DNA from: Micromonospora sp. FIMYZ51
GTDB lineage: Bacteria; Actinomycetota; Actinomycetes; Mycobacteriales; Micromonosporaceae
Assembly (NCBI RefSeq): GCF_038246755.1
Contig: NZ_CP134706.1
Coordinates: 1,612,001 to 1,676,000 of the forward strand
Reading direction: 5' to 3'
DNA length: 64,000 nt
Part shown: piece by piece, positions 1 to 8,629 of the stretch
Layout of the letters: every line of letters starts with the position of its first letter
Position numbering within the stretch: position 1 is the first letter of the stretch
Notes under the pieces: generated by a model
Seen by the model: only the letters and a program-made list of their open reading frames with translations
Databases searched by the model: none
Told to the model about the DNA's origin: nothing
Translations under genes and position numbers: made by a program

Positions 1-1
1 G

Positions 2-2413
2 GACCTGAGTTCCAGCCTGGCGGAGCCGAACCGGCCGATCCAGCTCTACACCTGCAACGCCACGATCGCGCAGAAGTGGGCGTTCGTCCCGACGCCGGGC
101 CAGAACAACGGCAACCTCGGCACCCTGTCGATCTTCGACTCCTGGTGTGCCCAGCCGGCCGCAAACACCGCCGGGTCGGCGCTGCGCCTCCAGCGTTGCG
201 ACAACTCGCCCGCTCAGCAGGTGGAGCGGCTCTCGACGGGGCAGTTGAAGCACGCCGCCTCCGGGCTCTGTCTGGCCGTGCAGAACGGCGCCATCGCCAA
301 CTCCACGCCGATCGTGCTCGCCGCCTGCGCCGGTGGTGTACCGGCCCAGGTGTGGGAGGCGGAGGACGAGACCCGGCACATCTACGGGCCGGGTGGTACG
401 CGGCTGCTGAAGGTGCAGGGCCAGCAGGCCACGCTCGACCTCGGCGAGGCCCAGGTCTCGGTGCAGCGCGGCGGGATGCTGCTCAACACGCAGCGCACCT
501 ACGCCGCGCCGGGTGGTGCGGTGATGCGGTACGCGTACGGCAGCGGCACCTCGTCAAACCTGGTCGCCCTCGCCGGTGACCACCAGGGCAGCCCGTACGC
601 GGAGGTGGCACTCTCCGGCGAGATGCTCATGCGGATCCGCAAGCAGGACCCGTTCGGCAACCAGCGGATCGCCAACTCGCCCGCCAACCTTCAGACCAAC
701 CTCGGTTTCCTGGGTGCGGTACGCGACGACGCCTCGGGCTTCGTGCCGCTGGGTGCCCGGCTGTACGACCCGGAGGTGGGTCGGTTCCTCTCCGCGGACC
801 CGGTCCTGGATCTCACGGACCCGGTGCAGAACAACGGCTACACGTACGCGCACAACAACCCGGTGACGCACTCGGACCCGACCGGTCTGTCGGTGTCGCT
901 GACCCCGTCCGAGATGGCGGCGGCGCTGGCCGGTGCCGGTCTGTCGGCGGCGATGGTCGCCCAGGCGCAGGCCAACATGAACCGCTCCCTGGTGTCGGTG
1001 ATCCTCGAATCGGCGTGGTACGTGCTGAAGGAGTTCATCGGGATCAACGATGCGATCAACTGCTTCGGCGGTGACATGTGGGCGTGCGGCAGCCTGATCA
1101 TCGGTGCGATCCCGTGGGGCAAGATCGCCAAGATCCCGTCGGTGATCAAGGCGGTCAACCGGACCATCAGCGCGATCCAGGCGTGGCATGCCGCGAAGCG
1201 TGCCGCCGAGGCGGTGCTGGCGGCGGCGCGGGCGGCCGAGGCTGCGGCACTCAACGCCAAGAAGTTGGCGATCGAGCGGGCGAAGAAGGCTGCTCAGGCG
1301 GCCAAGAAGAAAGCCGCCGACAAGGCCAATACGACGAGCAATCGCGCGGCGAACACGTCGAAGAAGACGGGTAACCCGGAGCAGAAGCAGGCCCAGGCGA
1401 AGTCCAACCCGAAGGCGTCGACCGCCGCATCCAGCGGCGCCGGCGGCAAGGGCGGCGGCGGTGGCAAGGGCGGCGGCGGGGGTGACGCGAAGCCGGGCGG
1501 CAAGTCGGGTGCTTCGGAACGTAGCAGCGGCGGCACCAGTGGTGGCTCCTGCAAAACCTCGGGCAACAGCTTCGTCCCGGGTACCCGGGTGCTGATGGCC
1601 GACGGATCGACCAAGCCGATCGAGGATGTCGAGCCGGGTGACGAGGTGGTGGTCACCGATCCGGAGACCGGTCGTACCGAGGTAGACACGGTTACCGCGA
1701 CGGTCACCGGTGACGGCGTCAAGCAGCTGGTGAAGGTCACCATCGACACAGACGGTGCGGATGGTTCCGAGACTGCCGAGGTCATCGCGACCGACGGTCA
1801 CCCGTTCTGGGTGCCTGAGCTGGGCGAGTGGGTCGACGCTACCGACCTCGAGGCCGGGCAGTGGCTGCGGACCAGCGCTGGCACGTACGTCCAGATCAGC
1901 GCTGTCGACCGCTGGAGCGTCCCCCGCGCCACCGTCCACAACCTCACCGTCGCCAACACCCACACGTACTACATTGTCGCGGATGACTCATCGCTTCTCG
2001 TCCACAATTGCGGGGCGAGGGTCGTCGATATGCAGGGTAACGAAATTTCGAATCCGGACCCGCTCGCGGCGCGCCTCCTGGAACACACCAACCAGGCGCT
2101 CAGTGAATGGGATGCGGGAGTTATTGGCTTCTCCGCGAGAGACCACCTGAGGATCACCCGCCGTCCGAGTAGGGCCAACACCATCAAGGGCAACATCCTT
2201 GATGCGCGGGTGAAGGAGCTCGCGGCAAATGATCCAAAACTTGGCGACCTCTTCTCTACGCCGAGCGGTATGCCCGGACCCGACTGGGTGAACACCGGTA
2301 AGCAGGTGGCGGGGGTCGGTTGGTACGATCTGACAACCCAACGCATGTGGGGCCAACATGTCTTCGATTACAGTCCGAATTACGGGCCGGGAGTGGGTAT
2401 TCTCTGGAACTAG
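2..2413 (+). CDS. RHS-repeat polymorphic toxin with lectin, HINT and C-terminal toxin domains (5' partial)
   Basis: The frame is open from the first bases, so the N-terminus lies outside the window; 803 residues are visible. In order: a ricin-type beta-trefoil lectin (about residues 1-120, with QLYTCN and LCLAVQNG motifs); the end of an RHS barrel with GARLYDPEVGRFLSADP near residue 250 and YTYAHNNPVTHSDPTGL; an Ala/Lys-rich helical spacer; a Gly-rich linker; a HINT autoprocessing domain (about 521-669) from NSFVPGTRVLMADG to VHNC; and a C-terminal module of about 135 residues. In this family the HINT domain releases the C-terminal toxin. The toxin tail carries GPDWVN and WYDLTT, which might be a PD-(D/E)xK-like nuclease signature, but I do not recognise the family with confidence. 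The tail is AT-richer than the rest, as expected for an exchangeable toxin cassette. The immunity gene should lie just downstream. Confidence 0.9.
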   Translation, partial: DLSSSLAEPNRPIQLYTCNATIAQKWAFVPTPGQNNGNLGTLSIFDSWCAQPAANTAGSALRLQRCDNSPAQQVERLSTGQLKHAASGLCLAVQNGAIANSTPIVLAACAGGVPAQVWEAEDETRHIYGPGGTRLLKVQGQQATLDLGEAQVSVQRGGMLLNTQRTYAAPGGAVMRYAYGSGTSSNLVALAGDHQGSPYAEVALSGEMLMRIRKQDPFGNQRIANSPANLQTNLGFLGAVRDDASGFVPLGARLYDPEVGRFLSADPVLDLTDPVQNNGYTYAHNNPVTHSDPTGLSVSLTPSEMAAALAGAGLSAAMVAQAQANMNRSLVSVILESAWYVLKEFIGINDAINCFGGDMWACGSLIIGAIPWGKIAKIPSVIKAVNRTISAIQAWHAAKRAAEAVLAAARAAEAAALNAKKLAIERAKKAAQAAKKKAADKANTTSNRAANTSKKTGNPEQKQAQAKSNPKASTAASSGAGGKGGGGGKGGGGGDAKPGGKSGASERSSGGTSGGSCKTSGNSFVPGTRVLMADGSTKPIEDVEPGDEVVVTDPETGRTEVDTVTATVTGDGVKQLVKVTIDTDGADGSETAEVIATDGHPFWVPELGEWVDATDLEAGQWLRTSAGTYVQISAVDRWSVPRATVHNLTVANTHTYYIVADDSSLLVHNCGARVVDMQGNEISNPDPLAARLLEHTNQALSEWDAGVIGFSARDHLRITRRPSRANTIKGNILDARVKELAANDPKLGDLFSTPSGMPGPDWVNTGKQVAGVGWYDLTTQRMWGQHVFDYSPNYGPGVGILWN

Positions 2414-2438
2414 TGGTCGATAGTCTGTCGTCCTGAAG

Positions 2439-2477
2439 GTTCCCTCATGGTCGCCCAACTGGTGACCATGAGGGAAC
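2439..2477 (+). terminator. Perfect 14-bp stem-loop after the RHS toxin
   Basis: Arms 2439-2452 and 2464-2477 are exact reverse complements around an 11-nt loop, 25 nt after the toxin stop. There is no clear T-run, which is usual for actinobacterial terminators. It separates the toxin from the small downstream genes, so those probably have their own promoter. Confidence 0.6.
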
Positions 2478-2503
2478 TTGCATAGTTTTGGGAGGCTTCG
2501 TCG

Positions 2504-2932
2504 GTGAGCGTGATTGTCAAGTTTTTCGTGGCGATGCAGGAAGATGCGCAAGCGGCACTTGAGCGGGGGCCAATGGGCTCGCTTCCTGTGGTTGAATTTG
2601 GAAACTTTGATGCCGAGGAAGCGCTTCTGGATTGGGAGTCCCGTCTTACTGGGTATTCCTTTGAAGAGCTTATTGCTAGGGGTCATCCGGAAGTTGTGGG
2701 GGAGAATGATAGCGGTTCGCTGGTCCTGCGCCTTTCTGAAGATCTCGTTATGTCGCTTTCTGTAATGGATCGTCTGCAAGTTCGTGAGCTATCGGATTGG
2801 TGGGCCGAAGAAAAAGTTTCGAATGGAACGGCTATCGATCCAGCGGTTGCTGAGGAGATAGTCCGCCAATTGGTGATGCTTGTGCAGCTGAATTCAAAAG
2901 ACGACGCTTCCGTCTACTGCTGGATAAGCTGA
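2504..2932 (+). CDS. Small hypothetical protein, candidate immunity protein
   Basis: The product is 142 residues with no signal peptide or membrane segment. It begins MSVIVKFFVA, has an acidic middle, and ends VYCWIS. From memory it resembles a small actinobacterial hypothetical family with this MSVIVKFF start and a VYCW(V/I) end, so it looks full length. The GTG start is preceded by GGAGG (about 2491) at good spacing. The base composition is clearly AT-richer than the chromosomal background, like the toxin tail just upstream. Position and composition suggest immunity to the RHS toxin, but the family match does not prove that role, so function is open. Confidence 0.65.
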   Translation: MSVIVKFFVAMQEDAQAALERGPMGSLPVVEFGNFDAEEALLDWESRLTGYSFEELIARGHPEVVGENDSGSLVLRLSEDLVMSLSVMDRLQVRELSDWWAEEKVSNGTAIDPAVAEEIVRQLVMLVQLNSKDDASVYCWIS

Positions 2933-2934
2933 CG

Positions 2935-3144
2935 GTGAAAGCCCTCGACAGGGCAGACGAAACTGTTTGGACGTTTCCGGACACCGGGGTTCCCTGGTCG
3001 ATGAGTAGCCGTTTCGAACAATTTTCTTCGAGTCTTGAAGATTTCTTTCTTGAGGGCGTGGCTGGGCGTTCGTATCTGACTCTGAATGGGGCATTTGAAG
3101 GCGATCAGTGGTGGCGGCTGCTCAACCGGATCGGTCGGATCTGA
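2935..3144 (+). CDS. Short hypothetical ORF, possibly part of the immunity locus
   Basis: This 69-residue ORF starts with GTG two bases after the stop of the preceding gene, which suggests translational coupling; no separate strong ribosome-binding site is seen. It is AT-rich like its neighbour. The sequence FEQFSSSLEDFFLEG has the feel of the C-terminal part of SUKH/SMI1-type immunity proteins, which commonly end with such a segment, but at this length it could only be a fragment. It may be a remnant of a decayed immunity gene. Confidence is low. Confidence 0.4.
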   Translation: MKALDRADETVWTFPDTGVPWSMSSRFEQFSSSLEDFFLEGVAGRSYLTLNGAFEGDQWWRLLNRIGRI

Positions 3145-3173
3145 AGGACGTCGCTTTGTTACGATCGCGGGTC

Positions 3174-3752
3174 ATGGCGATCGTGATCACTGAGCGGCTG
3201 CTGGTGCGGGATTGGACCGATGGGCCGGGCGATCTGGCTCGGCTGTTCGAGATCTACTCTCGGCCGGAGATCGCCCGGTGGCTCGGCGCGCGGTCGGGGT
3301 TGCCGTTGACGGATCCGGCGCAGGCGGCCGAGCGGTTGGCCAGGTGGCATCGGCGGCACGCGGCGTACGGCGATCGGTACGGCATCTGGGCGATCGAGGT
3401 GCGCGAGACCGGCGTCGTGGTGGGCTCGGTGATGGTGAAACCGTTGCCGGGGCGCGACGAGCAGGTGCTCACCGAGGACATCGAGGTGGGCTGGCACCTG
3501 CATCCCGAAGTCTGGGGCAACGGGTACGCCACCGAAGCCGCTCGCGCCGTGCTGGAACGGGAGTTCGCCACCGGGACGCCGCTGATCCATGCCGTGGTGG
3601 ATCCGGGGAACACCGCGTCGATGGCGGTGGCCCGCCGGCTCGGCATGACGCCCATCGGCCGCCGCAGCGACTGGTACGGCGGTGAGGAACTGGAAACCTT
3701 CGTCCTGGCCCGCCCGTCCCCCGTTGATCATGAGGTTGGCGGCAGTAGTTGA
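3174..3752 (+). CDS. GNAT family N-acetyltransferase (RimJ/RimL-like)
   Basis: The product is 192 residues. It opens ITERLLVRDW, typical of the Acetyltransf_3 (RimJ/RimL) group, and has the acetyl-CoA loop region around EVWGNGYATEAARAVL followed by NTASMAVARRLGM. The family transfers acetyl from acetyl-CoA to an amine (protein N-terminus, antibiotic or small molecule); the substrate cannot be read from sequence. The ATG at 3174 is chosen because the family motif begins immediately after it. The stop codon lies inside the loop of a long palindrome (3722-3784), so the last residues (PSPVDHEVGGSS) are encoded by the palindrome arm and look like a recent extension of the gene. Confidence 0.88.
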   Translation: MAIVITERLLVRDWTDGPGDLARLFEIYSRPEIARWLGARSGLPLTDPAQAAERLARWHRRHAAYGDRYGIWAIEVRETGVVVGSVMVKPLPGRDEQVLTEDIEVGWHLHPEVWGNGYATEAARAVLEREFATGTPLIHAVVDPGNTASMAVARRLGMTPIGRRSDWYGGEELETFVLARPSPVDHEVGGSS

Positions 3753-3784
3753 TCTTCAAACTGCCGCCAACCTCATGATCAACG
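3722..3784. repeat. Perfect 24-bp palindrome overlapping a gene end
   Basis: Arms 3722-3745 and 3761-3784 are exact reverse complements around a 15-nt loop that contains the stop codon of the GNAT gene. The length and perfection exceed an ordinary terminator. It can act as a bidirectional hairpin, but it also looks like a dispersed palindromic (REP-like) element, since other long GATC-containing palindromes occur near gene ends at 30489-30558 and 50523-50562. Confidence 0.75.
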
Positions 3785-3832
3785 CGGGAGGGTGGGGGTG
3801 GGGTGGGGTTGGGGGTGGGGGTGGGGTGGGGG
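3785..3832 (+). other. G-tract stretch with G-quadruplex potential before the carrier gene
   Basis: The 48 bases between the palindrome and the start of the next gene consist almost only of runs of three to five G separated by one or two T (or A). At least six G-runs are present on the coding strand, immediately abutting the ATG at 3833. In mRNA this could fold into a G-quadruplex that covers the ribosome-binding site. No other regulatory signal is visible here. Confidence 0.5.
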
Positions 3833-4798
3833 ATGAGTCGGGAGGGGCTGGAGCGGTATCAGGTTTGGTGGTATCTCAGTGCGGTCGTGTTGGGTTTGGT
3901 CGTGGGGGCGGTCTGGCCGTGGGGCGGGCATGCCGGTGAGGCGCTGGTCTGGCCGGTGCTCGCGATGCTGCTGTACGCCACGTTCACCCAGGTGCCGTTG
4001 ACCTCGATCCCGGCCGCGTTCCGGGACGGGCGCTTCCTCGCCGTCGCGCTGATCGGCAACTTCGTGCTCGTCCCCGGCGTCGTGTGGGGCCTGCTCCAGC
4101 TCACTCCCGCCGATGACGCGCTGCGGCTGGGCCTGCTGCTGGTGCTGCTGGTGCCGTGCACCGACTGGTTCATCACCTTCGCCCAACTGGGCCGGGGCGA
4201 CGCGACTCGGGCGACCGCGTTGACTCCGATCAGCCTGCTGCTGCAACTGGCGCTGCTGCCCGCGTACCTCTGGTTGATGTCCGGCACCGACTTCGCTGTC
4301 GTTTTCGCGCCCGGTGATGTCTGGCCGGCGCTCCTGGTGTTGCTCCTGCCGCTGGGCCTGGCCGCGCTCAGCGAGGTGTGGTTCGCCCGGCGGCCCGAGC
4401 GGGACCGGATCCGCCAGCGGCTGGGCTGGTGGCCGGTGCCCCTGCTCTCCGTGGTGATCTTCCTGGTCGCCGCCGCGCACGTCGGGCCGGCCCGCGACGC
4501 GCTCGACGTGCTGCCCGTCGTCATCGCGGTCGCCGCCGCCTTCCTCGCCAGCAGCCTCGCCCTGGCCAGGCTGCTTGCCACTGCCGGGAGGCTGCCCACC
4601 GTGCAGGGCCGTACGCTTGCCTTCTCGCTGGGTACCCGGAACTCGTTCATCGTGCTGCCGTTCGCGCTCTCGCTGCCCGCCGGGTGGGAGATCGCTGCCG
4701 TGGTCGTCGTGATGCAGTCCCTGGTCGAACTCTTCGGCATGATCTTCTATCTGTGGTTCGTCCCCCGACACCTCTTTCCGCAGCCCGAGTCGGGTTGA
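3833..4798 (+). CDS. ACR3/bile acid:Na+ symporter (BASS) family membrane carrier
   Basis: The 321-residue polytopic protein has about ten hydrophobic segments. The conserved features are LVLLVPCTDWFITFAQLGRGD near residue 105 and LAFSLGTRNSFIVLPFALSLP near the C-terminus, both typical of the ACR3/BASS fold; the Cys in VPCTDW matches the arsenite-carrier-like subgroup. It could export arsenite or transport an organic anion. No arsR or arsC lies nearby, so an arsenic role is unproven. ATG 3833 (MSREGLERYQ) is preferred to an upstream in-frame GTG because the region before it is a pure G-tract encoding low-complexity Gly/Val. The G-rich leader may influence translation. Confidence 0.82.
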   Translation: MSREGLERYQVWWYLSAVVLGLVVGAVWPWGGHAGEALVWPVLAMLLYATFTQVPLTSIPAAFRDGRFLAVALIGNFVLVPGVVWGLLQLTPADDALRLGLLLVLLVPCTDWFITFAQLGRGDATRATALTPISLLLQLALLPAYLWLMSGTDFAVVFAPGDVWPALLVLLLPLGLAALSEVWFARRPERDRIRQRLGWWPVPLLSVVIFLVAAAHVGPARDALDVLPVVIAVAAAFLASSLALARLLATAGRLPTVQGRTLAFSLGTRNSFIVLPFALSLPAGWEIAAVVVVMQSLVELFGMIFYLWFVPRHLFPQPESG

Positions 4799-4840
4799 GA
4801 TGGGTCCCGCCCAGCAACGGCTGAGTCGATCTCGGGCCGT

Positions 4841-4893
4841 GTTAATAAGGGGCCCTTCCTCTACCCGAGGCGTTAATAAGGTGCCCTTCCTTC
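4841..4893. repeat. Two direct copies of a TTAATAAGGGGCCCTTCCT-type repeat
   Basis: Copy one begins at 4841 (GTTAATAAGGGGCCCTTCC) and copy two at 4872 with one changed base (GTTAATAAGGTGCCCTTCC). The core GGGGCCCTT is palindromic. The same motif occurs twice in the opposite orientation at 21745-21793. The spacing and placement in short intergenic gaps suggest a dispersed genomic repeat. It lies between the carrier gene and dxr, and the TTAATAAGG part could also supply a -10-like sequence. Confidence 0.7.
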
Positions 4894-4924
4894 TCGCCCG
4901 CAGGGCGTGCGGAAGAATGGCGGG

Positions 4925-6136
4925 GTGACCTCCCCCCGCGATCTTGTGCTGTTGGGCTGTACCGGCTCGGTCGGTACCCAGGCCATCGACATCGTGCGGC
5001 GCAACCCGGACCGGTTCCGGGTGGTGGCGCTCGGTGCCGGTGGCGGAAACGTGGAACTGCTCGCCGCCCAGGCGTTGGAGCTTGGCGTCGAGGCGGTCGG
5101 GGTGGCGAAGGCCTCCGCCGCGCAGGACCTTCAGCTCGCCTTCTACGCCGAGGCGAGCCGCCGGGGCTGGGCCTCGGGCGAGTTCAAGCTGCCCAAGATC
5201 GTGGCCGGGCCGGACGCGATGAGCGAGCTGGCGCAGTGGCCGTGTGACGTCGTACTCAACGGGGTGGTCGGGTCGCTCGGGCTGGCGCCGACCCTCGCCG
5301 CGCTGCGGGCCGGGCGTACCCTCGCGCTTGCCAACAAGGAGTCGCTGGTGGCCGGCGGCTCGCTGGTCAAGGCCGCGGTGACCCGGCCCGGGCAGATCGT
5401 GCCGGTCGACTCGGAGCACTCGGCGCTCGCGCAGTGCCTGCGCGGCGGTACCCGAGGCGAGGTACGCCGGCTGATCGTCACCGCCAGCGGCGGCCCGTTC
5501 CGGGGCAAGCGGCGCGACGAGCTGACCTCCGTCACGCCCGAGCAGGCCCTCGCTCACCCGACCTGGAACATGGGGCCGGTCGTCACGATCAACTCGGCGA
5601 CGATGGTCAACAAGGCGCTGGAGGTGATCGAGGCGCACGAGTTGTTCGACGTGCCGTACGCCGACATCACCGTGATGGTGCACCCGCAGTCGGTGATCCA
5701 CTCGATGGTCGAGTTCGTGGACGGGTCCACCCTGGCCCAGGCCAGCCCGCCGGACATGCGGCTGCCGATCGCCCTGGGGCTGGGCTGGCCGGACCGGGTC
5801 GCCGACGCCGCGTCCGCCGTCTCCTGGACGAGCGCCCACACCTGGGAGTTCGCGCCGCTTGACGACGAGGCGTTTCCGGCGGTGGCGCTGGCCAAGGCGG
5901 CCGGCGAGACGGGCCGCTGCCGGCCGGCCATCTACAACGCGGCAAACGAGGAGTGCGTGGCCGCCTTCGTCGCCGGCCGGCTGCCGTTTCTCGGCATCGT
6001 CGACACGCTACAGCGCGTACTGGACGAGGCCCCCGATTTCGGTGAACCGGGTACCGTCGAGGACGTACTCGAAGCCGAGTCGTGGGCCCGCGCGCACGCG
6101 CAGGCGATCATCGCTGCTGCGGTGGAAGGAGCTTGA
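4925..6136 (+). CDS. dxr: 1-deoxy-D-xylulose-5-phosphate reductoisomerase
   Basis: Dxr catalyses the NADPH-dependent conversion of DXP to MEP, the first committed step of the non-mevalonate isoprenoid pathway. The 403-residue product starts [19 protein letters not shown], which is the NADPH-binding loop. [10 protein letters not shown] (about residue 136) and VDSEHSAL (about 161) supply metal and substrate contacts, with the flexible substrate loop and [13 protein letters not shown] near 215 and [13 protein letters not shown] near 252. Length and motifs are normal, so the enzyme looks active. An alternative in-frame GTG lies 18 bp upstream; 4925 is chosen because the family usually begins right before the nucleotide-binding strand. 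Its stop overlaps the rseP start (TGATG), so dxr, rseP and ispG form one operon. Confidence 0.97.
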   Translation: MTSPRDLVLLGCTGSVGTQAIDIVRRNPDRFRVVALGAGGGNVELLAAQALELGVEAVGVAKASAAQDLQLAFYAEASRRGWASGEFKLPKIVAGPDAMSELAQWPCDVVLNGVVGSLGLAPTLAALRAGRTLALANKESLVAGGSLVKAAVTRPGQIVPVDSEHSALAQCLRGGTRGEVRRLIVTASGGPFRGKRRDELTSVTPEQALAHPTWNMGPVVTINSATMVNKALEVIEAHELFDVPYADITVMVHPQSVIHSMVEFVDGSTLAQASPPDMRLPIALGLGWPDRVADAASAVSWTSAHTWEFAPLDDEAFPAVALAKAAGETGRCRPAIYNAANEECVAAFVAGRLPFLGIVDTLQRVLDEAPDFGEPGTVEDVLEAESWARAHAQAIIAAAVEGA

Positions 6137-7386
6137 TGTCGTTCGCGTTCGGGGTGACGCTGTTCGCCCTCGGCATCCTCATCTCGGTGAGCCTGCACGA
6201 GGCAGGCCACATGCTCACCGCCAAGTTCTTCGGCATGAAGGTCACCCGCTACTTCGTCGGCTTCGGCCCCACCCTCTGGTCGTTCAAGCGGGGCGAGACC
6301 GAGTACGGCATCAAGGGCATCCCGCTCGGCGGCTTCTGCAAGATCGTCGGGATGACGCCACAGGACGACGACGTCGAGCCCGGCGACGAGAAGCGGGCCA
6401 TGTGGCGCTACCCGGTGTGGAAGCGCACCATCGTGATGTCCGCCGGATCGGTCACCCACTTCGGGCTGGCGATCTTCGCGACCTGGCTGGCCGCGATGAC
6501 CTTCGGCCTGCCCAACCCGGACTTCCCCCGCAACGAGGAGCAGATCCGCGCCGAGCCGGCGGTGATCGCCATCCAGGACTGCGTCCTGCCGGACACCACC
6601 TGGCGGGAGTGCGCCGCCGGGGACGCGCCCAGCCCGGCCGCGGCGGGCCAGTTGCGCGACGGTGACCGGATCACCTCGATCAACGGGACCCCGATCAACA
6701 ACTACGGCGAGCTGCTCACCACCCTGCGGGCCACCACCCCGGGCAGCACCGCCACCATCGGCTACGAGCGCGACGGCCAGCCGGGCCGCACCGAGACGGT
6801 GCTCGCCACCACCAAGCGCCCGCCGATAAACGACCCGAGCGGCCCGGTCACCGAGGTCTCCGCGCTCGGCGTCGGGCTGGTCGTCTCCACCCCGGGCCTG
6901 GTCTCCCACGGCCCGGTGGCGGCGGTCGGTGCGACAAGCACCTTCCTCGGCGACATGGCGGTGGCCACCGCGCAGGCGATGCAGCGCCTGCCGGAGAAGG
7001 TACCGGCGCTCTGGCGCGCCATCACCGGCGGCGAGCGGGACATCGACACCCCGATCAGCGTGGTCGGCGCCAGCGTCCTCGGCGGCGAGGCGGTCGCCAA
7101 CGACGCCTGGGAGATGTTCGTGATGCTGTTCATCTCGCTGAACTTCTTCATCGGGGTGTTCAACCTGCTGCCGCTGCTGCCACTGGACGGTGGGCACATC
7201 GCCATCGCCTGGTTCGAACGGGCCCGCTCCTGGGTGTACGCGCGGCTGCGCCGTCCCGACCCGGGCCGGGTCGACTACTTCAAGCTGATGCCCTTCACGT
7301 ACGTGGTGATTCTGATCGGTGGCATGTTCACCCTGCTCACGATCACTGCGGACGTCGTCAACCCGATCACCCTCTTCCCAAGGTGA
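6136..7386 (+). CDS. rseP: Site-2 intramembrane zinc metalloprotease (RseP/Rip1-like)
   Basis: The 416-residue membrane protein carries the S2P zinc motif HEAGH at residues 21-25 in the first membrane helix and the third zinc ligand in LLPLDGGHIAIAW near residue 350. A PDZ domain lies between (about 150-260), with GDRITSINGTPINNYGEL. The family cleaves membrane-spanning anti-sigma factors or other substrates; in mycobacteria the orthologue Rip1 controls cell-envelope stress responses. The ATG overlaps the dxr stop by one base, giving tight coupling. The dxr-rseP-ispG order is conserved in actinobacteria, linking a regulatory protease to isoprenoid synthesis mainly by co-expression. Confidence 0.95.
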   Translation: MSFAFGVTLFALGILISVSLHEAGHMLTAKFFGMKVTRYFVGFGPTLWSFKRGETEYGIKGIPLGGFCKIVGMTPQDDDVEPGDEKRAMWRYPVWKRTIVMSAGSVTHFGLAIFATWLAAMTFGLPNPDFPRNEEQIRAEPAVIAIQDCVLPDTTWRECAAGDAPSPAAAGQLRDGDRITSINGTPINNYGELLTTLRATTPGSTATIGYERDGQPGRTETVLATTKRPPINDPSGPVTEVSALGVGLVVSTPGLVSHGPVAAVGATSTFLGDMAVATAQAMQRLPEKVPALWRAITGGERDIDTPISVVGASVLGGEAVANDAWEMFVMLFISLNFFIGVFNLLPLLPLDGGHIAIAWFERARSWVYARLRRPDPGRVDYFKLMPFTYVVILIGGMFTLLTITADVVNPITLFPR

Positions 7387-7395
7387 GTGCCTGAA

Positions 7396-8568
7396 GTGAC
7401 TGCTGTCAGCCTCGGTATGCCCGCTGTGCCGCCGCCACCGCTCGCCCCGCGCCGGGCCAGCCGCCAGATCATGGTCGGTTCGGTGCCGGTCGGTGGTGGA
7501 GCGCCGGTGTCGGTGCAGTCGATGACCACCACGTTGACCGCCGACGTCAACGCCACCTTGCAGCAGATCGCGGAGCTGACGGCCTCCGGCTGCCAGATCG
7601 TGCGGGTGGCGGTGCCCAGCCAGGACGACGTGGAGGCGCTGCCGGCGATCGCCCGCAAGTCGCAGATCCCGGTGATCGCCGACATCCACTTCCAGCCGAA
7701 GTACGTCTTCGCGGCGATCGAAGCCGGCTGCGCGGCGGTGCGGGTGAACCCGGGCAACATCCGGCAGTTCGACGACAAGGTCAAGGAGATCGCGGCGGCG
7801 GCGTCGGCCGCCGGTACGCCGATCCGGATCGGGGTCAACGCGGGTTCGCTGGACAAGCGGCTGCTGGCCAAGTACGGCAAGGCCACCGCGGAGGCGCTTG
7901 TCGAGTCGGCGTTGTGGGAGTGCTCGCTCTTCGAGGAGCACGGCTTCCGGGACATCAAGATCTCGGTGAAGCACAACGACCCGGTGGTGATGATCCGGGC
8001 CTACCGGCAACTCGCCGAGCAGTGCGACTACCCGCTGCACCTGGGCGTCACCGAGGCCGGTCCGGCGTTCCAGGGCACCATCAAGTCGGCGGTCGCCTTC
8101 GGGGCGCTGCTGGCCGAGGGGATCGGTGACACCATCCGGGTGTCGCTCTCCGCGCCGCCGGTCGAGGAGATCAAGGTCGGCGCCCAGATCCTGGAGTCGC
8201 TGGGGTTGCGGGAGCGGGGTCTGGAGATCGTGTCCTGCCCGTCCTGTGGGCGGGCGCAGGTGGACGTCTACAAGCTGGCCGAGGAGGTCACCGCCGGCCT
8301 GGAGGGGCTGCCGGTGCCGCTGCGGGTCGCGGTGATGGGCTGTGTGGTGAACGGTCCCGGCGAGGCCCGCGAGGCGGATCTCGGCGTCGCCTCCGGCAAC
8401 GGCAAGGGGCAGATCTTCGTCAAGGGTCAGGTCATCAAGACCGTGCCCGAGGGGCAGATCGTGGAGACCCTGATCGAGGAGGCGCTGCGCCTCGCCGACG
8501 AGATGGGCGCCGAACTGCCCGAGGAGTTGCGCGGCCTGCTGCCCGGCGCCACGGTCAGCGTGCACTGA
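7396..8568 (+). CDS. ispG: 4-hydroxy-3-methylbut-2-enyl diphosphate synthase (flavodoxin/ferredoxin)
   Basis: IspG (GcpE) converts MEcPP to HMBPP with a [4Fe-4S] cluster in the MEP pathway. The 390-residue product shows SVQSMTTT, the TIM-barrel segment [18 protein letters not shown], and cluster cysteines Cys281, Cys284 (SCPSCGR) and Cys316 ([10 protein letters not shown]). The GTG at 7396 gives VTAVSLGMP, matching the usual actinobacterial N-terminus, and has AAGGTGAG eight bases upstream; an alternative GTG at 7387 abuts the rseP stop. It is the last gene of the dxr-rseP-ispG operon and is followed by a strong bidirectional hairpin. Confidence 0.96.
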   Translation: MTAVSLGMPAVPPPPLAPRRASRQIMVGSVPVGGGAPVSVQSMTTTLTADVNATLQQIAELTASGCQIVRVAVPSQDDVEALPAIARKSQIPVIADIHFQPKYVFAAIEAGCAAVRVNPGNIRQFDDKVKEIAAAASAAGTPIRIGVNAGSLDKRLLAKYGKATAEALVESALWECSLFEEHGFRDIKISVKHNDPVVMIRAYRQLAEQCDYPLHLGVTEAGPAFQGTIKSAVAFGALLAEGIGDTIRVSLSAPPVEEIKVGAQILESLGLRERGLEIVSCPSCGRAQVDVYKLAEEVTAGLEGLPVPLRVAVMGCVVNGPGEAREADLGVASGNGKGQIFVKGQVIKTVPEGQIVETLIEEALRLADEMGAELPEELRGLLPGATVSVH

Positions 8569-8583
8569 CCCCTGGAACCAGCA

Positions 8584-8617
8584 CGAGGGCGGCCACCGCA
8601 CCGGGTGGCCGCCCTCG
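8584..8617. terminator. Bidirectional terminator between ispG and the convergent padR gene
   Basis: A perfect 14-bp GC-rich stem (arms 8584-8597 and 8604-8617, 6-nt loop) sits between two convergent genes, 16 bases after the ispG stop and 13 bases from the padR stop. Confidence 0.8.
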
Positions 8618-8629
8618 GCGCGTACCGGG

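Noticed and set aside
554..1963. Long minus-strand frames across the RHS gene
   Set aside because: They give Arg/Gly/His-rich translations without domains and mirror the strong coding frame on the plus strand; high-GC shadow frames.
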